Shown: positions 19,008-28,856, counted from the first letter of the stretch. The stretch: DNA of 64,000 nucleotides from Planctomycetia bacterium (GCA_030537455.1 JAUNMR010000016.1:1-64000), one strand, 5' to 3'. The notes: generated by a model not told the origin, from the sequence alone. Made by a program: numbers and translations.

Positions 19008-19093
19008 ACGATCCAGTCCTAATATTAACGAGTCTTAATTCAAGAGCGTTGCAGGCGCAACGCATAGTGGTTAATTCGAGTGTGGCGCGACAA

Positions 19094-20032
19094 TTATTGT
19101 CTGGTGGCGACGACGTAACGCGGCACATGGGCGAGGTCGTCGAGAATCTGAACGTCACGCCAGATTGGCGCGGCGTTTAGATCATTGGCAAGCAACGGCG
19201 CGGTGGCGCGACTCAGTTCCAGGAAGAGTTTTCCCCCGGTCTTGAGATAATCGGCGACCTGAACGACCAGGCGTTGCGCCAATTCAGCGCCGGTGGTTCC
19301 CGCCAAGAGCGCCATTTGCGGTTCGAAATTTCTCACGGTCGGTTCCAGCGCGTCATATTCGACCTGGGAGACGTAAGGGGGATTGGAGACGATCACGTCG
19401 AACATTTCCTCTTCGCACTTGGGCACGGGAAGGTTCTGCAATAAGTCGCTGTGGCGCAATTCGATCTTCTGCTGAAGATTATGTTTGGCAACGTTTTGTT
19501 CGGCCAGAGCGAGCGCGTCGTCGCTCAGATCAACGCCAACGATCTGGACGTTACGAAGGTTATGCGCCAACGCAACGGAAATACAACCGGAACCGACTCC
19601 GACGTCGCAGATACGCCACGGCGCACGTGCGGCGTCGGCGGTTTGGTCAGCGTCAGACGTCTTTTTCCCGAAGAGATTCTCCTGTTTCTTAATGAACTCG
19701 ACGGTTTCCAGCACGAGTTGCTCCGTCTCCGGGCGAGGAATGAGCACGCGAGGGTCGACGAGGAATTCGAGCGAGTAGAATTCTTTTTTTCCGACCAAAT
19801 ACGCGACAGGCTCTCCGAGGCTACGTCGTCGCACAAAATCACGAAAGGTCGCGCGAACTTCGTCCGTGGGGGTCTGATCGAACTGCATATAGACGTCGAC
19901 GCGCGAGCAATTGGCGGCATGCGCCATAAGGATTTCCGCGTCCAGACGCGGAGAGTCGGCGCCTTTTTGAGCGAGGAAATCGGTCGTCCACGTGACGAGT
20001 TTGCGAAAGGTCCAGACGTCGGCTTGGCTCAT
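19094..20032 (-). CDS. prmC: Release factor glutamine methyltransferase
   Basis: 312-residue SAM-dependent methyltransferase that methylates the Gln of the GGQ motif in release factors 1 and 2. The SAM-binding loop is DVGVGSGCISVALA at 143-156 and the catalytic NPPY is at 217-220. The N-terminal helical bundle (1-75) is the substrate-binding domain of the family. It starts 23 bases after prfA, whose product is its substrate, so they form one operon. Confidence 0.95.
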   Translation of the reverse strand: MSQADVWTFRKLVTWTTDFLAQKGADSPRLDAEILMAHAANCSRVDVYMQFDQTPTDEVRATFRDFVRRRSLGEPVAYLVGKKEFYSLEFLVDPRVLIPRPETEQLVLETVEFIKKQENLFGKKTSDADQTADAARAPWRICDVGVGSGCISVALAHNLRNVQIVGVDLSDDALALAEQNVAKHNLQQKIELRHSDLLQNLPVPKCEEEMFDVIVSNPPYVSQVEYDALEPTVRNFEPQMALLAGTTGAELAQRLVVQVADYLKTGGKLFLELSRATAPLLANDLNAAPIWRDVQILDDLAHVPRYVVATRQ

Positions 20033-20055
20033 AGCAATACAGATGGCATGAAGTA

Positions 20056-21129
20056 TTATTCGATAGTCCCGAAGGAGCTTCTGAGCTCTTGTCTTTCGTA
20101 GTCAAGTAACGCGTCCACGATCGGGGTCAAATCACCGGCAAGAATAGCGTCTAATTTATACAAAGTCAAGCCGATTCTATGGTCGGTAACGCGGTTTTCG
20201 GGGAAATTATACGTGCGAATACGTTCGCTACGATCGCCGCTTCCGAGCTTACTCATACGCTCTTGCGAACGTTTCGACTGCTCTTGCGAACGTTTGAGTT
20301 CATACAGACGCGTTTTGAGAACGCGTAACGCCTTAGCGAGGTTCTTATGCTGACTTTTTTCGTCCTGGCAGCTAACGACCAGACCGGTTTCGAAGTGAGT
20401 GAGGCGAATGGCGGACGCGGTTTTATTGACGTGCTGACCGCCCGGACCGCTGGCGCAGAAGCGGTCGATACGATAATCGTCGGGCTTGAGCTCCACTTCG
20501 ACGTCTTCCGGTTCTGCCATCACAGCGACGGTAGCGGCGGAGGTATGAATACGACCTTTGGCTTCCGTTTCGGGCACGCGTTGCACGCGGTGACCGCCGC
20601 TTTCGAATTGCAGCTCGCGATAACATCCTTCTCCGGCGACGCCGACGACAATTTCTTTGAAGCCTCCGACTTCTGTCGCGTTAAGCGACATAATCTCGAC
20701 TTTCCACCCCTTGGTTTCGCAGTAATGCTTGTACATATCGAAGAGGTCGCGAGCGAAGAGCGAGGCTTCGTCTCCGCCGGTGCCGGCGTGAATTTCGAGA
20801 ATGCAGTTGGTACGGTTGGAATCTTCGCCGCCGATGGTCAAATCGAGCAATTCATTCCAGACGTTTTCCCTTTCCTCACGCAGGTCGGGCAATTCCGCTT
20901 CGGCGAGTTCTTTCATTTCGGGGTCGGAGCCGGCGATCATCTCTTTGGCTTCTTCGATTTCAGCGTTCAACTTTTTAAAGAGTCGATATTTTCCGCACAA
21001 TTTAGCGAGGGAGCCATGTTCGCGCGCAACGGCGGCGAGTTTACTGGAATCAGCGAGCACCTCGGGATCGTTCATACTCTTTTCAAGTACTTCGAAGCGC
21101 GCGAGTTTTTCGTCGAGTAATTTTCTCAT
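20056..21129 (-). CDS. prfA: Peptide chain release factor 1
   Basis: 357-residue RF1. The GGQ motif ([10 protein letters not shown]) at 230-232 triggers peptide release. The stop-codon-reading PxT motif is PET at 186-188 ([10 protein letters not shown]), which marks RF1 (UAA/UAG) rather than RF2. Full length with no frameshift site. It lies between rpmE and prmC on the same strand, the classic arrangement. Confidence 0.97.
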   Translation of the reverse strand: MRKLLDEKLARFEVLEKSMNDPEVLADSSKLAAVAREHGSLAKLCGKYRLFKKLNAEIEEAKEMIAGSDPEMKELAEAELPDLREERENVWNELLDLTIGGEDSNRTNCILEIHAGTGGDEASLFARDLFDMYKHYCETKGWKVEIMSLNATEVGGFKEIVVGVAGEGCYRELQFESGGHRVQRVPETEAKGRIHTSAATVAVMAEPEDVEVELKPDDYRIDRFCASGPGGQHVNKTASAIRLTHFETGLVVSCQDEKSQHKNLAKALRVLKTRLYELKRSQEQSKRSQERMSKLGSGDRSERIRTYNFPENRVTDHRIGLTLYKLDAILAGDLTPIVDALLDYERQELRSSFGTIE

Positions 21130-21368
21130 AGCGGTAGACCTAAACTGACGTGGAAGCGTCGTGAGGAGGAAGCCAGCGGGATAGCGTGTAAAGAATACAG
21201 AGTCAAGAGGCGCGCGACAGACACGAGCGCGCCAGTTCCGTCTGAATAAGAGAGGAGCGCAAGGCTACAGCGACGGAGACAGAGTAAAAAGGCGGCGCGT
21301 CGACCGAGCGGTCACACGCGCCACGCAATCTTGTTTCGCAGCGGCTCGTGGGAAGCGGCCAGAGGAAA

Positions 21369-21596
21369 CTATTTCTTTTCGGCGCGTTTGCCGTAACCTT
21401 CGCCGAATCGACGCTTGAACTTTTCAATACGTCCAGCGGAGTCGACGAACGACTTTTTACGACCGGTATAGAACGGGTGGCAAGCGCTACAGGTATCGAC
21501 CTTCAGTTCCGGCTTAGTGCTGCGCGTTACGAAGCTATTGCCACAACCACAGGTGACTTTCGTCTCCATGTACTTGGGATGGATGTTATCTTTCAT
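21369..21596 (-). CDS. rpmE: 50S ribosomal protein L31, zinc-binding form
   Basis: 75 residues with IHPKY near the N-terminus and four zinc-ligand cysteines (Cys16, Cys18, Cys36, Cys39), so this is the zinc-containing L31 type. The basic C-terminal tail is typical. It begins the minus-strand run rpmE-prfA-prmC-accB-accC; the 239-base gap to prfA may carry a further start site. A likely promoter is at 21766-21793. Confidence 0.96.
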   Translation of the reverse strand: MKDNIHPKYMETKVTCGCGNSFVTRSTKPELKVDTCSACHPFYTGRKKSFVDSAGRIEKFKRRFGEGYGKRAEKK

Positions 21597-21765
21597 TTTG
21601 ACAACCTAAAGGGAGTTTTAGACGTTAGACCAAGCGCCGAGCGTCGCGTCGAATAGGACGCGAACACGCGCGAAAAGCGCGGCTCGCAGAAGATAAATAC
21701 GTCTGGTTGTATCGGTTCGACTAGCGCCTCACGGCGACGCGCCAAGCTCGACCCGCGTTTGTGTT

Positions 21766-21793
21766 ATTATAACGCGCTTTCCACTTATGGGAA
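21766..21793 (-). promoter_or_regulatory. Possible promoter of the rpmE run
   Basis: On the minus strand TATAAT occupies 21771-21766, with TTCCCA (4 of 6 matches to the -35 box) 16 bases before it. It sits just after the dapB stop codon and about 170 bases before rpmE. Confidence 0.45.
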
Positions 21794-21810
21794 GGGGGCG
21801 TCATAAATTA

Positions 21811-22596
21811 CTAAAGATTGAGCACGTCATTCATATCATAGACTCTTCCGGGACGCTGCTGCACGAGGAACTTTGCGGCCATAAGCGCGCCGGTAGCGTA
21901 GGCGTCGCGATTAGAGGAGCGCACGGTCAGTTCGAGCGATTCGCCGAGTAGTCCAAAGAGAATCGTATGTTCTCCGGGATTATCGCCGGTACGGATAGCG
22001 TGGTATGCGATTTCATTGTGAGGACGAGCGCCGATCTTACCTTCGCGACCGGAGCGGAAGGAATCGATACCCATCTCTTGTGCGATAAGCGCGCCGAATT
22101 TAAGCGCGGTTCCGCTGGGCGCGTCAACCTTATAGCGATGATGACGTTCGAGGATTTCGACGTCGGCGTCGGAATCTTTCAGCGCGCGCGCGGCGATTTG
22201 CGACAGCTTCATGGTCAAATTGACCACCGGACTCATACTGGGCGAGCGGAGAATCGCAATATGCTTGGCGGCGTCTTCGAGTTGAGCGAGCTGTTCCTCT
22301 TCCAGCCCGGTGGTGGCGTAGACGAGCGGTATATTTCGTTCCAGGCAGGTCTTCACCAGGCAGTCAAAGGCCAGCGGTGAAGAAAAATCGACGATCACGT
22401 CGGGCTGGCACGTCTGGGGCAATTCGCTGGTAATAGCCACGCCGATGCGCCCGACGCCAGCGAGTTCGCCCGCATCGACGCCATTTTCATGAGGATCGAG
22501 CGCCGCGACGATTTCAAGATCTGAGTCGGCCTGAGCAAGCGCTACGAGACGTTTGCCCATTTTACCAGCGGCGCCGCTGAATGCGATTTTAATCAT
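21811..22596 (-). CDS. dapB: 4-hydroxy-tetrahydrodipicolinate reductase
   Basis: 261 residues. It reduces hydroxy-tetrahydrodipicolinate with NAD(P)H in the diaminopimelate/lysine pathway, supplying peptidoglycan cross-links as well. The nucleotide-binding GAAGKMG is at 8-14; the catalytic His152-His153 with Lys156 (ERHHRYK) and DAPSGTAL are intact. The start ATG at 22596 has AAGGA 7 bases upstream. No other dap gene is adjacent. Confidence 0.96.
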   Translation of the reverse strand: MIKIAFSGAAGKMGKRLVALAQADSDLEIVAALDPHENGVDAGELAGVGRIGVAITSELPQTCQPDVIVDFSSPLAFDCLVKTCLERNIPLVYATTGLEEEQLAQLEDAAKHIAILRSPSMSPVVNLTMKLSQIAARALKDSDADVEILERHHRYKVDAPSGTALKFGALIAQEMGIDSFRSGREGKIGARPHNEIAYHAIRTGDNPGEHTILFGLLGESLELTVRSSNRDAYATGALMAAKFLVQQRPGRVYDMNDVLNL

Positions 22597-22697
22597 AGCT
22601 GAATCCTTGCGTAACGTTCACCGACGCGCCGTGGGGGAAACGACGCGTCAGAGTATTTTAGGGGGAATACGGAAAGGAGCGCCTAACGCGTCGTGGG

Positions 22698-23582
22698 TTA
22701 GGCGAATTGACCGCCGAGCATTTCAATAAAGCGCGTCATAGCGGCGGAAAAAGTCTTACGTCGTTTGTAGATAACGCCGATCGGTCGTGTGAAATTAGCC
22801 GAGCTTAGGGACGCGATGGCAAAGCGTTCGCGCAGTGCGTCGTCCGCGACGGTCGGTTCCGGAAGAATACTAACGCCCAGACCGACTTCAACCGCCTGTT
22901 TGATCGTTTCGATATTATCGAATTCGGTCACGACATTGACTTGCACGTTATTCTGACGCAGGAATTTATCGGTTTCGCGTCGGATCGGCAGGTCGCGGTC
23001 GAACGCGACGAAATCGACGCCTTTGAGCTGTCTAATGGACAGATTGCGTTCCTTTGCCAGCGGGTGATCTGGCGGAGTGACGACGACCATTTCCTCAGAA
23101 CGGATCGGAATCACCGACAGCTCCGGCGTAGCGACCGGATAGGAGACCAGACCGAAGTCGGTCTCGGCATTGAGAACCGCGTTATAGACTTTATCAGGAT
23201 GAAGAAATTCAAGACGAACTTTAGTTTTAGGGCATTCCTTAATGAACTCGCGCATGCACTTGCCCATATCGTAGAGACCAGCGGAGTAAATTGCGGCGAC
23301 GCGTATCATACTGCCCTCGGCATTTCGCGGGGACTGAACGCGTGAAATGATCGAATCGAACGTTTCGAGGATTTCACGAAAACCTTCGTAGCAAATTTTG
23401 CCCTCGCGCGTGAGCATAAAGGGACGTTTGGAACGATTCACTAGCTGAACGCCAAGTTGCCGTTCAAGACGATGGATCGACTGCGTCGCAGCCGATTGAC
23501 TTATATTGTTCGCTTCCGCGCCGCGAGAAAAACTCTGATAATATACGACGTCGCAAAATATTCTGAAGGTTTCTGTATTCAT
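22698..23582 (-). CDS. LysR-family transcriptional regulator
   Basis: 294 residues. The N-terminal winged helix-turn-helix (FRIFCDVVYYQSFSRGAE, then ISQSAATQSIHRLERQLG) occupies about 1-60, followed by a periplasmic-binding-protein-like effector domain with VVTPPDHPLA at about 155-165. Such regulators usually autoregulate and act on a divergent neighbour; here that would be the split-Soret cytochrome gene at 24016. The CysB/CysL-like subgroup is suggested by the HTH but not certain. The effector is unknown. Confidence 0.92.
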   Translation of the reverse strand: MNTETFRIFCDVVYYQSFSRGAEANNISQSAATQSIHRLERQLGVQLVNRSKRPFMLTREGKICYEGFREILETFDSIISRVQSPRNAEGSMIRVAAIYSAGLYDMGKCMREFIKECPKTKVRLEFLHPDKVYNAVLNAETDFGLVSYPVATPELSVIPIRSEEMVVVTPPDHPLAKERNLSIRQLKGVDFVAFDRDLPIRRETDKFLRQNNVQVNVVTEFDNIETIKQAVEVGLGVSILPEPTVADDALRERFAIASLSSANFTRPIGVIYKRRKTFSAAMTRFIEMLGGQFA

Positions 23583-24015
23583 AGCTCGCTACGTCCGAAT
23601 GTAAATAACCGCCGCGCGCGAGGTAAATCCGCCACGCCAAGCCTGGCGTCATATAAAAAAGCACGCGCGACGTCTAACGCACGAAGACGTCAATTACCGC
23701 CGATTGTTCGAACTGACGGGGTCATTCTAACATAACTTTTTAAAACTTCAAGACGCAATAGTATTATATTATCTGATAAAAGCGTCGACATGTTCCACAA
23801 CGATTAATCGTGTAAAACTCGAAGTCGGTCTTGAGTTGGGCGCGTGATTCCTTCTTTTACAAAGGCGCTTTTAAATTAGCGTTATACGGTTATAATCTGG
23901 TGGTATAGCGCGTCGCTGTTATACAACCGTCGCAACGGCGCTAAACGCGGAGCGCTATGGGCGCAAAGAAAACGCGCGTTTGCAACGCGCAACTAAAAAA
24001 GAGAGACTATTACGT
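23583..24015. other. Divergent intergenic region
   Basis: 433 bases between the LysR gene and the cytochrome gene. It is A+T-rich around 23730-23780. A TATAAT occurs at 23891-23896 but without a good -35 box. No dyad of the T-N11-A type was fixed with confidence. Confidence 0.5.
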
Positions 24016-24849
24016 ATGACTCAACGAATGAATCGACGCGCGGCGTTGCGCGTCTTCGGCGCTAGCGCGGCGCTAGCTACGGTAGCCGGCGCGGTTAAGG
24101 GCGAGGAAAAAGACATTAGGAACGCGGCGCTGGTCGACGGCGCTGAGGCGTGGAAATATGAACCAGTCGAACCCGACGAGGTCGCTGACGCCGCCTATGC
24201 CAACTATAAGGCGGGACGTTGTATGTACACGACATTCCGCGCGGTCGTGGCGAACGTCGCGAAGGCGTTAGAATCGCGCGATCCGATGGCGGCGCGTGAA
24301 ATTGCCGCTTTCCCCTTCCACATGATGCGTTACGGCGACTCCGGCGGAAACGGCTGGGGAGCGACTTGCGGTTCGCTCAATGGCGCCATGGCCGCGGTGG
24401 GACTTTTCGTCTCGGACTCCAATGCGCGAAAAACGATTTGCGATCAGCTCGCGCTATACTACGAACAGACCATGTTGCCATGCTACAAGCCGCCGCAAGC
24501 GCGCGAGGAACAAGGCTATACCCAGACGATCTCTAATTCGATTCTCTGTCACATTTCCAGCGCGAAATGGGCGGCTGCCGCGAAAGTGCGCACAAGCTCC
24601 CCGGAACGTACCGAACGCTGTTCAAGACTCTCCGCTGACTTGGCGCAGAAAACCGTAGAACTACTCAATTTGAACCTAGCGGCGCTCAACGACTCAAAGG
24701 TCGAACCGATCGGTCCGCTTAAGAAAAGACAGCCCGCTAAAGAATGCGCAGAATGCCACGATAAATCCGGCACAAACGCCGATATGATTGGCAAAATGAA
24801 CTGCACTGAATGTCATCCGGAAAAGACCGTCGAACATCATCTCGAGTAG
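24016..24849 (+). CDS. Tat-exported split-Soret-type diheme cytochrome c (C_GCAxxG family)
   Basis: 277 residues from the ATG at 24016. The N-terminus MNRRAALRVFGASAALA is a twin-arginine signal. The middle has a C_GCAxxG_C_C-like pattern (CGSLNGA from Cys118, then Cys residues in KTICDQL and MLPCYKP). The C-terminus has two heme c sites: CAECH at 244-248 and CTECH at 263-267. This matches split-Soret cytochromes of anaerobes, periplasmic electron carriers of unclear partner. nadB begins 140 bases downstream on the same strand; a functional link is only possible. The upstream in-frame TTG at 23980 has no advantage. Confidence 0.8.
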   Translation: MTQRMNRRAALRVFGASAALATVAGAVKGEEKDIRNAALVDGAEAWKYEPVEPDEVADAAYANYKAGRCMYTTFRAVVANVAKALESRDPMAAREIAAFPFHMMRYGDSGGNGWGATCGSLNGAMAAVGLFVSDSNARKTICDQLALYYEQTMLPCYKPPQAREEQGYTQTISNSILCHISSAKWAAAAKVRTSSPERTERCSRLSADLAQKTVELLNLNLAALNDSKVEPIGPLKKRQPAKECAECHDKSGTNADMIGKMNCTECHPEKTVEHHLE

Positions 24850-24989
24850 TAATCTGAGAAGAAGGGACGCGGCGCCGTGACGTCCACAATATGCGGAAAA
24901 ACACGACGCCCGCCGGAAAAACAGTTGCTAAAAAGACGCGAGTCAGACGTTTGTCGGCTCGCATCACATTTGGTCGAAGGAAGAATCAA

Positions 24990-26672
24990 ATGAATATGGA
25001 CACAACGCTCGATCCCACGACAAATCGCGTCATTCGTATGGGCGGAGCGCCACGATATATCGTCCCCTTCCATGCGAAGCGACGTCCTCACTTCTTCACT
25101 GACGTACTGGTCATTGGAGGCGGTCTGGCCGGTCTAACCGCCGCGCTCGCGGTCGACCCGACGCAACGCGTTTTGGTCGTGTGTAAGGCGGGTCTGTCGC
25201 AGTCGAATAGTATGAAGGCGCAGGGCGGCGTGGCGACGGTCTGGCAGAAGGAAGACGCGTTTGCGAATCATATCAAGGACACGCTAATCGCCGGCGGGGC
25301 GTTATGTGAACGTTCCGCAGTGGAACAGGTCGTTTCCCACGGTCCGGAAAGCGTGCAAAAGCTCATCGACATTGGAACGAACTTCGACCGTGACGACTCT
25401 GGTAAAATCCTACTGGGACGCGAAGGCGGACACGATCATTTTCGCATCTTGCACGCCAATGGCGATTCCACCGGCGCGGAAATTATGCGCGCGACAATTG
25501 AGGAGGTCAAGCGTCGCGACAACATTCGCGTGTGGGAAGACACATTTACCGTTGACCTTCTGACCTGCGACGGCTTCTGCCGCGGCGCGGTCGTCTTTTG
25601 GGAGAAGGAGAGCGAAACGGAACTTGTCTGGGCCAAGCAGACGATTCTCGCCAGCGGCGGTATCGGGCAGGTCTATCGCGAGACGACCAACCCAAGCATA
25701 GCGACCGGGGACGGCGTGGCGATGGCGTTTCGTGCCGGCGCGATGTGTCGCGACCTGGAATTCGTGCAATTCCATCCAACTGTCCTGTATATAGCCGGCG
25801 GTAGTCGCAGTCTGATTACCGAAGCCATGCGCGGCGAGGGCGCAAAACTGGTCGACAAAAACGGCGTGAGATTTATGACCGACTACGACGAACGCGGCGA
25901 ATTAGCGCCACGCGACGTTGTGAGTCGTTCCATTGTTAAGCAGATGGCGAAGACGAATTCACCAAACGTATACTTGGATCTGCGGCACAAAGACGCCGAC
26001 TGGATTCGCAAACGCTTCCCGGGCATTTTAGCGATTTGCGCCGAATTTGGCGTCGATATCACCAAGGATCTGATCCCAGTGCGACCTGGCGCGCACTATC
26101 ATATGGGCGGTATTCTGGTTGACACGCGCGGTCGCACCTCGATTAAAGGCTTGTGGGCCGCAGGCGAAGTGAGCAGTACCGGTCTGCACGGCGCTAACCG
26201 TTTGGCGTCTAATAGTTTACTGGAAGCGTTGGTCTACGGCGAAATGTCGGGACGACTCGCCGGTGAACTGGCCGCCCAAGAGCCGGACGAATATCGCGCC
26301 TTGCCACTGTCGAACGCGCCCTATGAAGACTATCCCTGCGACGTGGCGACTATCGACCTGACCGACGCGCGAAACTCACTCAAAAGCCTCATGCAACGTC
26401 TTTGTGGCGTCATGCGTAACGAAGCAGGTCTCAAAGAGGCGCTCGCGCTCATCGACAATCTCGCGCGCATTATTATGAGCAAGCAGTTCCAATCGGTGGA
26501 AGCGTGGGAATTCCAGAATATGCTACTGGTTGCAAGACTCATTGCGCTCGGCGCCCTGGAACGTCGAGAAACTCGCGGCGGTCACAATCGCACCGACTGT
26601 GAGGCGTTTGACCCCGAGAAGCCGGCGGTTCATTCGATCTTCTTGAACGACGACGTCCAATTGAACGCCTAA
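24990..26672 (+). CDS. nadB: L-aspartate oxidase
   Basis: 560-residue flavoprotein that oxidises L-aspartate to iminoaspartate for NAD synthesis, using oxygen or fumarate as acceptor. The FAD-binding GGGLAGLTAAL lies near residue 40. REGGHDHFRILHA and HYHMGGILVD are active-site segments, and STGLHGANRLASNSLLEAL is the family signature. The start ATG at 24990 is fixed by AAGGAAG 7 bases upstream; the open frame extends 33 codons further without an RBS. The partner nadA is not in the window. Confidence 0.95.
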   Translation: MNMDTTLDPTTNRVIRMGGAPRYIVPFHAKRRPHFFTDVLVIGGGLAGLTAALAVDPTQRVLVVCKAGLSQSNSMKAQGGVATVWQKEDAFANHIKDTLIAGGALCERSAVEQVVSHGPESVQKLIDIGTNFDRDDSGKILLGREGGHDHFRILHANGDSTGAEIMRATIEEVKRRDNIRVWEDTFTVDLLTCDGFCRGAVVFWEKESETELVWAKQTILASGGIGQVYRETTNPSIATGDGVAMAFRAGAMCRDLEFVQFHPTVLYIAGGSRSLITEAMRGEGAKLVDKNGVRFMTDYDERGELAPRDVVSRSIVKQMAKTNSPNVYLDLRHKDADWIRKRFPGILAICAEFGVDITKDLIPVRPGAHYHMGGILVDTRGRTSIKGLWAAGEVSSTGLHGANRLASNSLLEALVYGEMSGRLAGELAAQEPDEYRALPLSNAPYEDYPCDVATIDLTDARNSLKSLMQRLCGVMRNEAGLKEALALIDNLARIIMSKQFQSVEAWEFQNMLLVARLIALGALERRETRGGHNRTDCEAFDPEKPAVHSIFLNDDVQLNA

Positions 26673-26807
26673 AAAGGCAATTCAAATCGTCGACGTCAAG
26701 TCTCGCCTCGAACCAAGTTATTTTTGATAATTCTGCTTTAGAAGCGGCTTCATAACTCCCTCTGACAGTTCGTATATTCCTGTTCCGTATAATACGTGAT
26801 TTTTTGA

Positions 26808-26839
26808 ACGATTCCTTCGACCTTCGGAGGAATCGTTTT
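26808..26839 (+). terminator. Terminator of nadB
   Basis: ACGATTCCT and AGGAATCGT arms with inner TCGA/TTCG pairing, followed by TTTT. It lies about 135 bases after the nadB stop. Confidence 0.75.
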
Positions 26840-27140
26840 GAAGAAGCGTACGTACATAACAGGAACCGAGTCGACAGTTGAACAATTATCGAAAAAACGC
26901 AAGCGGTCGTGACGTCGGGTTGGTCGTTCTACCCGCTGGCTAAAGCCAAGCGTAAATAACGCAAGGGCGTCCTTGAGAAGTCGTCAACTGGATTATTTCC
27001 ACCAGCAAGGAGAGTTATTAAATATAGTCTTTGCTCAATTCTGAATTATTTCCCTTGGGTTTTTACCTCGTAAATCAACGTGTCTATCCGACTCTGTCTG
27101 ATTTTATTCTGAAATTTTCACGAATTTTCCAAATTCCCGC

Positions 27141-27169
27141 TTGCAAGAAACTTAGAACGTGGATATAAT
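27141..27169 (+). promoter_or_regulatory. Strong sigma70-type promoter upstream of the YbjN array
   Basis: TTGCAA (27141-27146), a 17-base spacer, TATAAT (27164-27169). The start would be near 27176, giving a long untranslated leader or a separate small RNA before the first YbjN gene. Confidence 0.6.
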
Positions 27170-27591
27170 GAACTCACTATGGTTCAGGGACGCAGGTGAT
27201 CTTTCAATTGATAGATTGTTTCTGCGTGAGTTTAAGACGATAGGTTCTTAACGTTGCCTGAAGAGTTTGGATTTGTAAGGTTACGGGACTAGGGTTTTTC
27301 TTGTGCTATATTACGTTTGACTCGACGCTCTCACGAGCGCGGCTCTTCGTGAAAACCCATTTAGCATTGACCTCTAGTTCAGAAAGAAAGATTCGCGTTT
27401 TGCTCAGATCTGAGCGATTCATGGCGAATTTTATCATCGCAACAGTACAAAACCCATGTTCCTTTAGCTAATTTAAACGTTACGTCATCGTCATACCGAG
27501 CCAATCGCTCAGCTAGGCGACAGTTGTATTTTGCCAATATGTTGGCATTACGATTAATACGTCGTCACTTTTAAAGTAGGAGATTAAACTC

Positions 27592-28065
27592 ATGTCGTAC
27601 TCTACCTCTATTCTCAATGCTATTGACGCCGCCATGACCGAAGCGGAACTAAAACGTTCGACCGACTACGAAAAGGGCGTTGTCCACTTTAGCATGGACC
27701 TGGGGCGAATTAACATCAAGGTGATCATTATCACTCGCGAATCGAACTTCAGTATCCATGGCGTCTTCCCCATTAGCGCCGACGACGAGGACCAAGAAGC
27801 GATTCTCAAAGTCGCGGAATTCGTCTGTCGTGCCAATTATGGTCTGGTTCTCGGTCACTTCAACCTCGACATGCGCGACGGCGAGATCCAGTACCAAACC
27901 ACCATCGACTGCACCGATATCGAAGCGCCGTCGACACATATGGTCAACCGCGCGCTGGCCGTCACTTTGAAGATGTGCGAGAAGTACGCTCCTGGATTCC
28001 AGAGTATTATTTTCGCCGGTCAGTCCGCCAAGGAAGCCTGCGAACGCTGCGAAGCGGACGACTGA
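27592..28065 (+). CDS. YbjN-domain protein, array copy 1
   Basis: 157 residues. The core FPISADDEDQEAILKVAEFV, then CRANYGLVLGHFNLDMRDGE and IQYQTTID, is the YbjN (putative sensory transduction regulator, PF10722-type) pattern: a helix, the N-Y-G-L turn, then a strand pair with DGE. The fold resembles type III secretion chaperones and has no catalytic residues. No signal peptide. The start ATG has AGGAG 10 bases upstream. From about codon 15 on, the DNA is identical to copy 2. First of six tandem same-strand paralogues. Function unknown; E. coli YbjN affects stress responses and motility. Confidence 0.85.
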   Translation: MSYSTSILNAIDAAMTEAELKRSTDYEKGVVHFSMDLGRINIKVIIITRESNFSIHGVFPISADDEDQEAILKVAEFVCRANYGLVLGHFNLDMRDGEIQYQTTIDCTDIEAPSTHMVNRALAVTLKMCEKYAPGFQSIIFAGQSAKEACERCEADD

Positions 28066-28119
28066 TATTCGCAATAGCCGCGACTACTAACTAGACGCGA
28101 CTATTAATCTACATCTGAC

Positions 28120-28164
28120 GCGCTTAGGAACGTTGAATCGAATTCGCGGCGCGTTCCTAAGCGC
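28120..28164 (+). terminator. Stem-loop after YbjN copy 1
   Basis: Perfect 13-bp arms GCGCTTAGGAACG and CGTTCCTAAGCGC around a 19-base loop, in the intergenic part of repeat unit 1. No T-run follows, so it may be an attenuator or RNA-processing site rather than a full terminator. Confidence 0.55.
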
Positions 28165-28283
28165 CGAAGGTCGATCGCTGCCTCTCATGCCGTCGTCATA
28201 CCGAGGAAAAAGACGAACTCTTGAACGCGTAAATCGTCATAACAAAGAACAATTACCACGTCAAGCATTAAGGAACCCAAATC

Positions 28284-28757
28284 ATGTCATACTCACCCGC
28301 TATTCTCAACGCCATTGACGCCGCTTTGACCGAAGCGGAACTAAAACGTTCGACCGACTACGAAAAGGGCGTTGTCCACTTTAGCATGGACCTGGGGCGA
28401 ATTAACATCAAGGTGATCATTATCACTCGCGAATCGAACTTCAGTATCCATGGCGTCTTCCCCATTAGCGCCGACGACGAGGACCAAGAAGCGATTCTCA
28501 AAGTCGCGGAATTCGTCTGTCGTGCCAATTATGGTCTGGTTCTCGGTCACTTCAACCTCGACATGCGCGACGGCGAGATCCAGTACCAAACCACCATCGA
28601 CTGCACCGATATCGAAGCGCCGTCGACACATATGGTCAACCGCGCGCTGGCCGTCACTTTGAAGATGTGCGAGAAGTACGCTCCTGGATTCCAGAGTATT
28701 ATTTTCGCCGGTCAGTCCGCCAAGGAAGCCTGCGAACGCTGCGAAGCGGACGACTGA
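28284..28757 (+). CDS. YbjN-domain protein, array copy 2
   Basis: 157 residues, differing from copy 1 only in the first 15 codons (SPAILNAIDAALTEAELK here against STSILNAIDAAMTEAELK). The 5' end instead matches copy 3, as expected for a unit generated by crossing over between neighbouring genes. RBS AAGGA lies 9 bases before the ATG. The same YbjN core (NYGLVLGHFNLDMRDGE) is present. The two products would be almost indistinguishable, which suggests dosage rather than new function, or simply recent origin. Confidence 0.85.
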   Translation: MSYSPAILNAIDAALTEAELKRSTDYEKGVVHFSMDLGRINIKVIIITRESNFSIHGVFPISADDEDQEAILKVAEFVCRANYGLVLGHFNLDMRDGEIQYQTTIDCTDIEAPSTHMVNRALAVTLKMCEKYAPGFQSIIFAGQSAKEACERCEADD

Positions 28758-28811
28758 TATTCGCAATAGCCGCGACTACTAACTAGACGCGACTATTAAT
28801 CTACATCTGAC

Positions 28812-28856
28812 GCGCTTAGGAACGTTGAATCGAATTCGCGGCGCGTTCCTAAGCGC
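28812..28856 (+). terminator. Stem-loop after YbjN copy 2
   Basis: Exact second copy of the 13-bp-arm hairpin found 692 bases upstream. Confidence 0.55.

Larger units (their letters stand above)
26673..27591. other. Gene-free leader region of the YbjN array
   Basis: About 0.9 kb without a credible gene. It holds the nadB terminator (26808-26839), a small REP-like palindrome (core TGGCTAAAGCCA near 26937-26951), and a strong promoter at 27141-27169 with a roughly 415-base transcribed leader before the first YbjN gene. The leader begins with a hairpin (ACGCAG...CTGCGT, about 27190-27227). Confidence 0.6.

Noticed and set aside
28133..28318. 61-codon frames in the YbjN spacers (also 28825-29010)
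   Set aside because: Present twice only because the spacer is duplicated; lost in the spacer after copy 3, and each runs into the next gene's start.
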